This document shows, one piece after another, positions 23,694 to 34,864 of a DNA stretch of 64,000 bases. How positions within the stretch are numbered: position 1 is the first letter of the stretch; each line of letters begins with the position of its first letter. Where the stretch lies: NCBI RefSeq assembly GCF_019279795.1, contig NC_056732.1, forward strand, positions 1,073,767,540 to 1,073,831,539, in the 5' to 3' direction. The notes below the pieces were generated by a model. The model was given only the letters and a program-made list of their open reading frames with translations, did no database searches and had not been told where the DNA came from. The position numbers were made by a program, and so were the translations under genes. The stretch comes from Protopterus annectens (lineage: Eukaryota; Chordata; Ceratodontiformes; Protopteridae).

Positions 23694-25490
23694 TTAGGAT
23701 GTGTTGAAGGATTGAGTTCCAAAGTTTAGAAATGTGGTGGGGAGTAGAGGGCATCCCCGGCTTTGTTGTTGCTTTTGGATACTCTGAGGAGTGTTTTGTG
23801 CGAGGATCTGAGTTGCCGAGTATTGGTATATGGGTGGAGTAATTGTTGTAGAGCTGGGGTTCTGTTTGGGTGGTATATTAGTTGGTGAGTAAAGACAAGT
23901 TGGGTATAGGTTAGTTGTGGGAATTCTAGCCAATTTATTTGTTGTAGGGCAGAGCAGTGGTGTGACCTATATGGGGAGCTAGTGGCAAACTTGGCTATTT
24001 TATTGTAGGCTGATTCAAGTTTGGTAAGGCCAGCTTTGTTAAGGTTTGCAAAGATGGGAGAAGCATAGAGAATAGTAGATAAGAGATGAGTCCTGGTGAT
24101 GCTTAGTCTAGAATGGCTAGTTAGGAAAGAGTTAATTCAGTAAAGAGAGCCCAGTTTGATGTGTTTTTTTAATGGTTTGAGAGAGGTGTAGGTTGAATTT
24201 TAATTTGCTATCAATTGTGACCCCTAGTAACTTGGTATGTGAGCTGATGTTTATAATTGTGTTGTTGGAGGAGTAGATTTGAAATGTGGCTGAAGGATTG
24301 GGTGTTTTGGTGGGGAGAAAGAGCATGAGTTTGGTCTTGTTTGGGTTTAGTATGAGGTTAGTGTTAGCCAGGATTCTACTTCTAGGAAGGATTGTTGTGT
24401 TATAGCCTGTAGTTGTGTCAGAGGGGGCGGAGCATATCAGGGTAGAGTCATCTGCATATTGGATGACAGAGGCGAGAGATGTGGATTTATGGAGTTGATT
24501 TGTGAAGATGTTAAAAAGTAGGGGGCCTAATATGGAGCCTTGTGGAGCTCCTATGTTAAGAGGGAGCAAAGATGATGGTTCCTGTTGCCATCTAACAACC
24601 TGCTGGTGTTTAGTTAGATAGCTGTGGAACCAAGCTAGGGAAGAATGACTGAGATGTAATGTGGCCAGTTCTGACAGCAGTTTTTGGTGTGAAACTGTGT
24701 CGAATGCCTTTGAGAGATCTAGAAAGATGGACGAGACATATTTGTTCTGATTTCTGTGTTCATTTATTGTGTTAGTAAAACTGAGGAGGGCGGTTGTTGC
24801 GGGGTTGAAAACCATGTTGTGTGGTTTGATAGGAGGTTATTGGAGAGAAGGTAGTGTAGAAGCTGGGAATTAATACATTTTTCTAGTATTTTGGAGAGTG
24901 GTGAAAGAGCGGCAGTGGGCCTGTAATTAGTAAGCTCTGTAGAGTTGCCACCTTTATGCAGTGGGGTGATAATAGGAGACTTTCCAGATTAGTGGGACAT
25001 AGTTCTCAGAGATAGTACAGGTGACGAGGATAGAAATGGGGTAGGCTATGACTGGAGGCAGCTTTGAGGAATTCTGATGTGAGGTTGTCAGCAGCTAGCC
25101 TGGTGGGCTTGAGCTTACTGAGTAGTTTTTTTATGGTATGGGTTGGGACGGGGTTAAAGGAGAAGGAGTTTTACACCCTCATTGTTTGCTACGGGGATTG
25201 TAGTAGTGATGTTTTGGTCATAGTCAAAAAGTAAGTGAATTGTGTTTATGAAAAAGGAATTGAATTGTGTTGCAATGTTATCATTTGATGAGGGTGTGGT
25301 AGGATTAGGGGTGGACGCACTACCAGGTTGCAGGAGTTTGTTTATAGTGGCCCAGAATTTTTTGGGGTTGTTTTTGTTACTTTGCTGTGCAGTGATGTAG
25401 TAGGCTTTTTTGTCAGCTTTTATCTGGGATTTGGCTGTATTCCTAAGTTGTTAGAAAAGTAGAAGGTTGTCATTGCTTTTGTTAGTTAGC
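23694..25490 (-). pseudogene. L2-type ORF2 reverse transcriptase (partial)
   Basis: The longest open stretch is 24132-24815 (minus): IFLDLSKAFDTVSHQKLL, APQGSILGPLLFNIFTNQL, QYADDSTLICS and KLLGVTIDSKLKFNLHL. Upstream on the minus strand (24815-25490), in broken frames, are HKGGNSTELTNYRP and SPLSKILEKCI. Downstream, 23694-23933 encodes the C-terminal tail (PLLPTTFLNFGTQ). Compared with the + copy it keeps the catalytic Tyr that the other has lost. Role: target-primed reverse transcription. Confidence 0.8.
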
Positions 25491-25504
25491 CAGTGTTCCC
25501 ATGC

Positions 25505-25955
25505 CTTGTCCCTGTCTTTTAATACCAACCTGTGAACCTATGCGCTTCTCATACATGATAACCATGGTGTAAATTTTGAGTTTACCCATCCATTCATCAA
25601 AACTTGCCTTAAAGGCAGACAAGGTAGTACTTTGCTTGATCTAGAGTGGTAATTTTTTCCAAAGGCTGGAAATGCATTGAATTAGGAATCTATCCTTCCT
25701 GCAAGCTGTGTTTATTTGTTCATGTACGTTTAGGTCCCTAATACTGATGTTTGTAGAGCCATTGGTTTTATGAAGAAATAGGAAGTCAGCAAGTCTGGGT
25801 CTTTCTTGACTTGAAAGGCGATACACATTCCCTCTAAGGAGAGTGGTGCTAATCTAGCGAGATAGTTGAAGGATTTAAGGAATGTAATTTTCTTGATTAA
25901 AAATGGTTGGGGCCTTTCCAGTTGAGAAGTATGCTTGGATTTGTACAAAAGAACA
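25505..25955 (-). pseudogene. CR1-like 3' end fragment (minus strand)
   Basis: The minus strand gives the terminal CR1 ORF2 blocks in broken frames: YKSKHTSQLERPQ, ISIRDLNVHEQINTACRKDR, SSLWKKLPL, then KQSTTLSAFKASFDEWMG near 25600. Further on is a tail with cataggttcacaggttg, the reverse complement of a tatgaacc-type end. It matches the order of the full CR1 at 22760-23200. No catalytic region is present. Confidence 0.65.
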
Positions 25956-26395
25956 GGCTTTCACATACCTAAAATATAGGCTGTGTTAGAAGCCATGATA
26001 CAGGCAGGCTTGAGTGTAAATGTTAAGAAAGATAAAGTAAGTGTAGTAGAAGTCTGTTACTTGAACTGGAATAAGATGAGGAGTGGCAACACAACTACTA
26101 CCTATACCCTTCGCTAAGTGACAGGTGATGCTTTTTCTTGGACTGGCTGGGTATGTCTGTGCCTAATTTTTAAGAGTTGCCTGTCCTTTAACAGATCTTA
26201 TAAGTAGGGAAAGTGCCTGTCAATGTGCACTGGTCTCTTGAGGCAGATAGAGCATTCAGTGTTCTGAACTTGTGTTAATAACTCCAGATTTTATTAAAGA
26301 GGTTAACTTGCTTAATGACGTGTCTGAGGTAGTTGTGAGGGCAGTTTTAGCCTAAGGCAATCTCTGTGCTATATTAGTAGACAGCTGTGTAGTGC
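25955..26395 (+). pseudogene. Ty3/gypsy RT-RNase H junction fragment
   Basis: The translation reads AVLEAMIQAGLSVNVKKDKV, similar to the gypsy RT helix before the connection domain. Then come EVCYLNW, a poorly kept finger region and TPDFIKEVNLLNDVSEVVVR (near 26285), which fits the PDF..F.L..DAS..G.GAVL block at the start of RNase H. The catalytic Asp of DAS aligns with the D of NDVSE. No LTR or integrase adjoins it. The plain reading is an old gypsy relic. Confidence 0.5.
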
Positions 26396-26577
26396 AGTAA
26401 CGTAGCAGCAGGGTAAGAGGGGCAAGTGCCCTGGGTGCAAAATGTTAGGGGATGTGATCGGCCATCCATCATCTTAATCACCCTTTAGTGCAATACCGTA
26501 TATTAAAAGTGGATATTACATTTGCAGTCAAACTTGAGCACTGTAGCAATCCATGTGTGGTCTAATCTTTAGAGAAT

Positions 26578-26722
26578 GTTTGCTACATTTGTAGCAAGCA
26601 GTTTTCTGGAGTTTAAAAAAAGAAAAGATTTTTTTACCTAAAACCTGAGCACCATAACGCTCTGTGCAGGCAGAGTATAAACTGCTGCAGCTGTTTGCTA
26701 CATTTATAGCAAGCAGTTTTTT
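26578..26722 (+). repeat. Duplicated hairpin motif
   Basis: gtttgctacatttgtagcaa at about 26578 recurs with one change at about 26691. Each copy is itself a small palindrome (ttgcta, loop, tagcaa). Function unknown. Confidence 0.6.
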
Positions 26723-28620
26723 TGTGAGGAAGGAGGGTTGGGAGCAGGACACAGAAACAGGACCAGAATGGCTGGGGGGGGGGGGTGTATCCTGCCACCT
26801 GGTTGGTGTGCCAGTAGAAGGAACATACCCCCCCCCTCCTCATGGTCAGTAGGAAGCATCCTGGAAGTTTTGCAGTTGTCCTTTATTTTTTATTTTTGCT
26901 CTTCACTTGAAGAGCTGAGGGGTGGGGCACTACTCTGTGGGACCAGCACATGCACTGGTTGAACCAGCTGTGCTACTTGTTCAGTGCATATGAGAACTGT
27001 TTAGCTATTAAATGAGAGTGCTGAACCATAGTAGTGGGGCAGTCTTTCCTCCTTGCATCTGGGATCGGAAGCATGCTGCTGCAGTGGTCATTGTCACCCT
27101 CTCAGGCAACCAAAAGAGGCTGATGGGGAGCAGCCTTAACTAGCTCATGAGGAAAAGTGCAGGACTGCATTGTGCAAATCCTGGCACTTCAAACAATAAT
27201 TGTAAAATTGGAAACCCACTGTTACACCTTTAAAGTGTACTTTTTTCAAAGGCTTTACCCCATCCACCCACACACTTCTGTTTATACAAACTAACTCTGA
27301 GATCACTGTACTTCCACATTCTGAGAAGTACTCTGAGATGCAATGATTTCAGACATAGTATGTGTTCCCACCCATACATACTTTCAGTTCCACCATATGA
27401 ATGAGCATCATGGTTATATTTTTTTTAATGTCCGTAGACATTATGTCATAATGCACTGCTTGAAAATTTGCACCTGGCTCTGTGTCCATTGCAGGAAAAC
27501 AAATGAGAGGGCAGATGAGAATAAAACTCTTTTATGACAGCAAGCAACAGAGAACACATTTGTGCTTATAAAGACTTCCTTAGACCTTTCTCTGTTTTTT
27601 TTGTTTTTTTTTTCAGTCTACTTGATGCTACTGCCCACCTTTAGACTGTCAATGACCAGGCACACAGCTTTGCAATTGGATGGTTTAACATTTGAAAAAC
27701 ATTTTAACTCTATGCTAGTCCATACTAGCTACTGTCACTCTCTCGTTTCAAATGATTTATCCCTGTCCACCTTCTGGCTCTCCATCGGCCCACACTTGTT
27801 CTTACAACCTGAAAAATTAAAAGTTGGAAAATTCTAAGCCAATCCAAACAAGCTTTTATCTAGCTTTTCAGTTGTTCCCAGTTCAAATATTTAAGCCCAT
27901 TCTTAGCCCTTTCCAGAATTAAAAAAATTGAGCGGAAACCATCCCATGTAAAAAGAATTAAAATGCAGACACTACGAGGGTATTTGGCTAATGCCTGACT
28001 CAAGTAGGCATAGGGGAAATGGGTAAGGCAGCAGAAAAAAAAAAAGTATATTGCATGAGAGTAAGTGGTACATTGCTTGAAGTGGGAGGTTTGCATTGAA
28101 AAGGAGAATTGTTAATCACAAGTAGGAATCACAGGGCCACATGCATCTGTGATTGCCAGAGTTGGAGTTTGGCCAATTTAAGGTTCATGGCTGTTTTGAT
28201 GCGATAGAAGCCATTGGAGCTGTAGTTTATTCTAGCAAATTGCTATCATGCACATTTTTTTGTCTCTCTCTTTCTTGGAACTTGATTAGACCTCAGAGTT
28301 CTTAGTAAAAATGTGCTGGGGGGATTCAAACGGGTGGAACGTTATAAATAACATTAAATATGCTAGCATGTTTGTTCTGGAAGGTTATCTTTGTAAATTT
28401 ATTAAGCTCCTCATTTCTCTCATCACATGCTCTTTGGTTTTATTTTGTTGTATCTGCTGATTATCTTTTCTGGTACCGTTAGATACTGAGATGGTGCTGC
28501 CTCTGTCTTTTGCCTGCTGTGGCTATGGCCGCCTTGTTTTCTTAGTCAGCCATCAGTGTACCTTCGGAGCTTCATTTCTGAATTGTTCAGCATATTCTAC
28601 ATACATTACAGTTCCACATG
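26723..28620. other. No recognisable gene
   Basis: Contains a G-run (26770-26782) and a C-run (26829-26839) that could pair, a T-rich stretch near 27595-27615 and an A-run near 28036. Short open stretches match no known family. Confidence 0.5.
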
Positions 28621-28994
28621 AACTAGATGGTAGATTCAATTGAGAGCTGATCAGCCCCTGGGCTTAAATGATGCCATCAATATTAAATGTTTTTTACAAG
28701 ATCTCAGAGTTTACATCAACAAAGCATGCGACAGCAATGGGTGATGTTTTATCAGTTTCAAAATTTTTGCATCGACCTTAATTGGTTTTAATTGAATGCA
28801 ATTGTTTTTTTAGTATTTAAATCATGTGGAACTGTAATGTGTTTGATTTTTCTGATGAAGTCTGGATTGACGAAAGCGGAGATTAAAATTAATTTTACGC
28901 TAATGTGCTGGTCCATTTGGTGTGTTTTTCCTTTCAGCTGTGCAGCCGAGCAGTATTTTAGTTTTTCTTAGTTGGTTTCATTCTGCTGCATTTT
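28621..28994 (+). repeat. PLE 1 upstream pseudo-LTR
   Basis: Begins at aactagatgg and ends at tctgctgcattt, matching 32731-33104 at high identity and the same length. It carries the last codons of the ORF (QLRADQP-type sequence), the 3' UTR and a hammerhead-like core. Sequence similarity starts and stops abruptly at both ends. Confidence 0.88.
28840..28912 (+). ncRNA. Hammerhead-like core in PLE 1 upstream repeat
   Basis: CTGATGA (28852-28858), an extra A, a GTC/GAC stem II, GAAA, then a stem III (GCG with CGC) and a TA cleavage position at 28901-28902. Stem I pairing is poor, so activity is doubtful. The order matches the hammerhead consensus and Penelope-like elements are known to carry such motifs. 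Confidence 0.4.
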
Positions 28995-29009
28995 AGTTGT
29001 GGTCTTCTC

Positions 29010-32000
29010 CGATGGCTGATTTGGCTGGAGACCCTTTACTGGATGTCAGTATTCATGATGTTCATGATTCTCTGAATCACATTTTAACCGGGTCTTTTTA
29101 AAGACCATGGAAGACATCAAGAAGTCTTTGCATTTGTTATTAAATGAGCGTTTGAACAGAAATGAGGTGTCAGCTTCAGGATCCAGTTCGGGATCTGAGG
29201 ATGATGCCGACACGGTGATAGAGGTGAATACCTACAGTAAACGAAGTGAGGAGGCAAAACAACCAGGATCTGGAAAGTTAAAAATACGAAGCAGAGAGGG
29301 CTATATTCAAATATAACAACAGCTTTGAACAATGGTGAGAACCTGTTTTTAAAAACAAAAAGATCTATTGATGTCACCAGTTTAACTGAGTACGAAGAGT
29401 TATGTGATAACTTAAACTATTGAAGAAATACAAGAACATAGACCGTGAGAACAAGTATTTTGTGAAATGTATTGGGTTAAATATTGTTCCAAAGGGACTA
29501 CACTTCTTTAAATGTCCCAACGGTACAACAGCAAAAGATCCTTTTTTCAATCGTTTAAAGAATTTCTTCAATGAAGCAGGCATTAACTTTTTGAAATTAT
29601 TAATAGAGTGCAACAATGAGTCTTATTAGTATCTTGAGAGAAGAGATTCTTAAGGTAGAACAAACGATTGAAGACAAATTTCAGTTTGTGTTCTATGAAA
29701 GGATGGAATCTTCCTTAATGTTGGAAGATTTGGAACAATGTGAGAAAGCTCTGATAAATTGAAAAAACAGCAAACTGGATCGTGATATATCAGTGTATGA
29801 GATGGATTGTGCGTACACCATGTTTGTACAAAGCAAAAATAAACTCTCATTTGGCAATAACAACAGAACTTATCAGTCTTCTAATCAAGTCCACCTTAAA
29901 CAACATGTTTCTATGAGACCCGCCTCTCTTGGTGAGGTCATGAATGAAGTTACACCGTCGGTGGCGTTTTCAAGTAGAAACATGCAAAGGGATCACAACA
30001 CTGACGGCCATACCTGTTCGGCTGAGTTGAATTTGGCTCAGCAAGAAGCTACTGTTTTTTCTTTCAACAATAGTGATATTGACAAAGAACCAGTCGTCAA
30101 AAATAAATCTTTTTTAGTATTAGAAAAAGAAAAAAGGCAATTATGGCCCAAGACCATACTCACACGCAAGAAGGGACAGGGTGTCCTGCTGACTTCGGAT
30201 TCATCAACGGACAACGAATAAGGTATAACAGTTCAGTTAAAGACATTGTAAATTTATCTAGTTTTAATTTAAATAAAAACCATATCCAATTGCTGAGATT
30301 GGGTTTAAATTTTGTACCCAATATGCAAACTAATATTACAAATGCTGTCTTGGAGTGAAAGCAATTTACTAGAAAAATGAATTTGTCTTATTTGATGAAA
30401 GAGATGGAAAGCATTAAGCATTCATTGGTCAAGCCTTCCAGCTTTAACCCCTTGTTAAACCATACTTAAAAAAATCTTTGAGTCCACTTGTGAGCGTGAC
30501 CTTAGAAAAATGTCAGGCAGTGATAAATTATGTTTAACCAATGATAATCTAAGTGATGAACTTAGGGCTGCCTTGACGGAATTATGCCATAATACTTCTA
30601 TACGCATTATGAAAAGTGTTAAGGGGGGATTTTAGTAATAATGGACCAAAGAGATTATGTTTCTAAAATGGAAAGCATGCTTAGTAATGAAAATGAGTAT
30701 AAGCAAGTAAATGTTGAAATCAGTAAATTTTACAAGTGTGTTTTTGATTTTTTTGTATGACAGCCTGTTGGCAGGTGATATGGATGTGCATGTTTATAAT
30801 TTTTGCAACATTGAAAATCCCAAGGTGGGGGTGGTGTTCGGCATTCTGAAGACATGCAAAAATTTGATAGACCCTCCTTTTAGACCCATTATTTCTGCAC
30901 TTCATTATGTTACTGAGGCATTTACCTATTGGTTGATTCATTTTTACAACCTTATGTTCAAAGTATGGAATCATTTTTAAAGGATTCATGGAATTTTTTA
31001 GAAGCTTTCAGAAGGTTTAATGAACAGACCATGTTTGATCCTGATGTCAGGCCCTGAAGGGTCATTTGCATATATCTCATGTGCTTCTGTTGCATGAGGT
31101 TTGGGAGGTCACTCATTGGAAGTTCTAGCTTGGCTGTAATTTTCATTTATTTTTTTCTGATTGTTTTTTCAGTGTGGCCTTCTAACGCTTTGTTTTAATT
31201 TGTTAGTTGGGATAAAGAATTAGGGTTGGGAGGATGGCCTAATGGTTAAGGTGTTTGCCTTACAAACGCAAGTTACATGGTTTGAATCTCACAGGGGAGA
31301 ATTGGCTAGGCTTAAAATGGCTCGCAAGGGCAGTTAGCCTAGTACTAATCTATGAACCTATGAACCTATGTACATACTATTTTCACTTTAGACGTGACTT
31401 CCTTGTACACGTGTATACCCCACGAGGCTGGGCTTGAATATGTAAGGTCGTATTTAAACAAATTCACAAACAGTACAAATAATATCATTAATTATTACTG
31501 CAATTTACTTGACATCGTTTTGAATAATCATTATTTTTTGTTTAATGGTTATTACAAACAGATGCAAGGAATAGCCATGGGGTCAGCAGTTGCCCCCTGC
31601 TTTTGCCAATGTTGTGATGGGGTGGTGGGAATATACATTTTTAAAACCACGTCTTATTCAGTTTAAAGTAATATATTACAATAGATTTATAGACGACTTG
31701 GTTTTTGTAATTGAGGGGACCATTGAGTCTGTACATGCTTTATTAACAATTAATTCTAGTTCACCTTTTCTTAAATTTGTGTTGGGAGATCATGGCACTT
31801 CCCTTAATTTTCTGGATGTCCACTTGGAATGAGATCATTTGACTAGTAGATTTAATAGTAGCATTCATAGAAAAACTACTTTCACAAATAGCTACTTACA
31901 TTTTTTTAGTCAACATCCTATTCACATGAAAAGAAATATTCCTAAGGGACAGTTTATTCGTGCCAGCAGAATGACCAGTGATGACAAATGTTTGCATAAT

Positions 32001-32872
32001 TAATTTTTATACATTAAAAAGTTTATAGAACGTGGTTATAATGAAAAATGTTGGATGATCAAATTAAATATGTTTGGAATGGTAGAAAAGGTAGATATTC
32101 ACCCTTTTTGACTAAAGCAGTTGCAGTCATTCCAAAAAGAACATCATGTAATGACATGCATTTAAGCTATAATCTGCCTATAACTAGTGGGGCTTTGGGC
32201 ATTAAAAAGATTCTGACAACTGGAATATTGTCAGAGGTAATCGTGAACTATGTAATAATGTGGGGAAGAACCCTAGATTTTTCTATAAAAAAGATTTAAA
32301 CTTAAAAAGCTTGTTGGAAAAAGGGAGGGACAAACGTGTTTGAAACAAAAATTTTTAGTGTCAACAAAGGAATGCACAAATGTCTCACATGTAACATGTG
32401 TAGATACATTTTGGAAAGACCATTTATACATTTGGAACATATACCATACACTATTTCTGTGTTTAGCTATTTTTCGTGTAGAAGCACAGGGGTTGTGTAT
32501 GTTGCTGTGTATAGCTCATGTCCTTCTTTTTATATTGGGATGACAACTAGACAGTAAATGACCAGGATTAGGGAGCATTTGTATGACATTAAGAAGAAGG
32601 ATGTCAACAATGCTTTATACAGGCATACATTAAATTGTTCCAGTTTTAAAAAAAATCTGTTCTCCATTTTAGAACAGGGTCATTTAAATTTGAGGGGTGG
32701 TAATTTTAGAAACTATTTGGAACAAAGAGAAACTAGATGGCAGATTCAGTTGAGAGCTGATCAGCCTCCAGGCTTAAATGATGCCATCAATATTAAATGT
32801 TTTTTACAAGATCGCAGAGTTTACATCCACAAAGCATGCAACACAATGGGTGATGTTTTATTACTTTAAAAA
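29010..32872 (+). pseudogene. PLE 1 ORF: N-terminal region, RT and GIY-YIG (broken)
   Basis: An acidic N-terminal region (29107-30221, several frames) precedes the RT. The RT shows VFGILKTCKNLIDPPFRPII (near 30835), FTLDVTSLYTCIPHEAGLEY (near 31383, frameshifted), QGIAMGSAVAP (near 31566) and the catalytic box FIDD (31686-31697). It then reads LKFVLGDHGTSLNFLDVHLE. A Cys-rich finger (CLTCNMC, near 32375) leads into the GIY-YIG domain: GVVYVAVY, SFYIGMTTRQ, a stop at 32555-32557, then TRIREHLYDIKK and LRADQPPGLND. At least eight lesions are visible, and the SINE splits the RT between DPDV and FTLDV. Confidence 0.82.
31222..31380 (+). mobile_element. tRNA-derived SINE inside PLE 1
   Basis: An A-box-like TGGCCTAATGGTTA at about 31233 and a B-box-like GGTTTGAATC at about 31279 form a tRNA-like head of about 75 bp. 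A body follows, with gttagcctagta and a tail of repeated tatgaacc units (31350-31372). The tail matches the CR1 3' end at 58250-58278. It interrupts the PLE 1 reverse transcriptase and is therefore younger than that copy. Confidence 0.75.
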
Positions 32873-33104
32873 ATTTTGCATCAACCTTAATTGGTTTTAA
32901 TTGAATGTAATTTTTTTTTTAGTATTTAAATCATGTGGAGCTGCAATGTGTTTGATTTTTCTGATGAAGTCTGGATTGACGAAAGCGGAGATTAAAATTA
33001 ATTTTACGCTAAAGTGCTGGTCCATTTGGTGTGTTTTTCCATTCAGCTGTGCAGCCGAGAAGTATTTTATTTTTTCTTAGTTGGTTTCTTTCTGCTGCAT
33101 TTTA
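32731..33104 (+). repeat. PLE 1 downstream terminal repeat (3' end)
   Basis: The element's own 3' end. It includes the final GIY-YIG codons up to a stop at 32867-32869, the 3' UTR and the same hammerhead-like core. It is the counterpart of 28621-28994. Confidence 0.88.
32948..33022 (+). ncRNA. Hammerhead-like core in PLE 1 downstream repeat
   Basis: CTGATGA at 32961-32967, the same GTC/GAC stem II, GAAA, a GCG/CGC stem III with an A/T-rich loop, and a TA cleavage position at about 33010. Two A-U pairs and one G-U can form at the base of stem I. It differs from the consensus by an extra A before stem II. Confidence 0.42.
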
Positions 33105-34160
33105 CTGCTCTAGATTCCCTGACACTGGGAGATTGCAGACGAATGGTCATCCCTTTTAAGTTGTTCCTTCCTGAAAACTTTTTTTAAAGGTTGTGCTTCT
33201 TCTTTCAGTTGTGGGATTTAATTTAATCTCGGGAAAGAAATATACTTTATTAAATTGTTGTGGGTCATCAAAAGTAACAAGCACTTCAAGTCACTGTCAT
33301 GATAGTAATGCAGAAAATTAATTGTTTCTGTGGTGAGAAGCATGAAGAAGTGTAGAATACCTTGATAAGCCATGATGTAAGTCAACAAAGAAAGTTTGAA
33401 AACTGCGTGTAAAACCGTACTGAAGTTTGTATACAAGAATTAACTGAATATCTTGTGAAGCCAAATTCTGTACAAGGAAATAGTTGTCTGTGAAGTACAG
33501 GTAATCTCCCTTTTTATACTGGTGAGAATTGCGTGGTGATATCAGCATGATGGCAATAGCAGGAGAAAGATGAGCCTGATGCATGAAGTGACACAAGTTC
33601 TAGAACAGGATCTTTTCAAGAACCATGTCCAAGTAAGAAGGATTGTCTGCATTCATGAATGTAAGTCGGTGTGGGGTACTTCAATAGTAATTGTTGTGGT
33701 GGAGAAGTGCAGTGCAAGAGCTATATGAGACGTTTGCAGACAAGTGTAACATGGGCCACAAAGAAAAGTTTACTTGTTGGGAACAAAGATTGTTTTCAAG
33801 CTGTTGAAAACCACACAGACAGCAGCTCCCTCTTTTCCTTCCTGCAACTGCCAAAGTCTTCATTACAGCTTTACTCTTAACTGTAAACTTGTGGTTGTAT
33901 TTTCCATCTATTTTTTATTTATATTAACTGCAAGTTATTCTTTAAATCAGTGCCTGGCAAGTCCTTTGTTATGTTGGTACTTGCCTAGGTTAGCATGAGC
34001 TATAAGGTGGCAGAATCTACATCTTCTTTTGTAGATCCAGTTTGAAAAGTGGCAAACTCTTTAAGAACCAGACATATAAGCTCATTTTTTAAGCCCTAAC
34101 TGTTTTCTGGATTGCTAAAAGGCTGGAAATTGTACAAGTAAGCTCACCATAACCACATAT
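33105..34160. other. No recognisable feature
   Basis: Unique-looking sequence between PLE 1 and the DIRS copy 2 region. No coding or repeat signal that I can support. Confidence 0.5.
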
Positions 34161-34529
34161 GTTTGAAGAGGTCACTGTTGCAGTAGCTTCTAGCTGTATG
34201 GGAAGCATCTTGCCAAGGATCATGCATCCTGCCAGCATACAAGAGCTTGTTTGGGTGCCTTGTCATGCCTGTACATCCATTGCAGTATAAGAGTGCTATA
34301 TGAAAGGGGGAATGTATGAGTGAAATTCACAGCTTCCTTGCCTCTAAGGGTGGATATATCTGCCCCTGTGTCATAGCAAGTTATGGAGGGAGAGGAACCT
34401 CATCCCAGTCAAAAGAGAGAAGAAGGGTATGAATTAGAAATGCGATAGATAAATGTGAATATATGGGTGACAGGGTTTTAGTACTGCAACAGTGATCTAT
34501 TCGAACATCTACTGTTACGGTAAGTTTAG

Positions 34530-34745
34530 ATACACAGTTTTATTATGATGTTCATCGAGTTACACTGCTGCAGTAATCACACTTGGGTTATCCTGCCGTC
34601 AGGCGGTCCTGTAGTCGGCCCGAGTTCCAAAGTCTTGGCCTGGCGTCGGTTGCTGCCGCTTCTTCCCTGACGTCAGTGCGCCAGGGGTATTTAAGAGGCA
34701 TCCAACGCCATTTTCTTCAGTCTTTCTTGCCGTGTGGTGCCCGAA
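34530..34745 (+). repeat. DIRS copy 2 left inverted terminal repeat
   Basis: Reverse complement of 39876-40058, sharing the ACTGCTGCAGT outer block, a TGACGTCA-type block and a TATTTAAGAGGCA box. It is diverged from the copy 1 repeat but has the same order of motifs. Confidence 0.85.
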
Positions 34746-34864
34746 GCAGAAGCAGTTCACAAGTGCCGGTCGGCCGACCCCTGAGATTTTCAAATCGAAT
34801 TTCAAACAGAAGTCTTCAATAAAGCTAAGTACCCCGTTGGGGAACCTTTTCTTGCCTCAGTCCG

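Larger units (their letters stand above)
23330..25495 (-). mobile_element. L2-type LINE, 5'-truncated, minus strand
   Basis: Same family as the element at 12623-16720: matching RT wording, a matching post-EN block (PKKFWATINKLLQPG, here near 25340) and the same 3' tail (reverse complement at 23330-23412). A TA/TG microsatellite interrupts it at 23530-23680. The RT catalytic box YADD is intact at 24447-24458 (minus strand). The 5' end, with endonuclease, is missing. Confidence 0.8.
28621..33104 (+). mobile_element. Penelope-like element (PLE 1) with tandem terminal repeats
   Basis: An RT followed by a GIY-YIG endonuclease, flanked by two direct 374-bp repeats (28621-28994 and 32731-33104). 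The upstream repeat is a truncated copy of the element's own 3' end, the pseudo-LTR arrangement seen in Penelope-like elements. A tRNA-SINE and adjoining sequence (about 31045-31380) interrupt the RT. Stops and frameshifts run throughout. PLEs prime on nicked chromosomal DNA; the GIY-YIG domain makes the nick. Confidence 0.85.

Noticed and set aside
26770..26839. G-quadruplex or regulatory hairpin from the G-run and C-run
   Set aside because: Single runs of G and C without the four-tract pattern; pairing is possible but unsupported.
31222..31300. tRNA gene
   Set aside because: A and B boxes fit a tRNA-derived SINE with a body and a repeated tail; the cloverleaf is incomplete.
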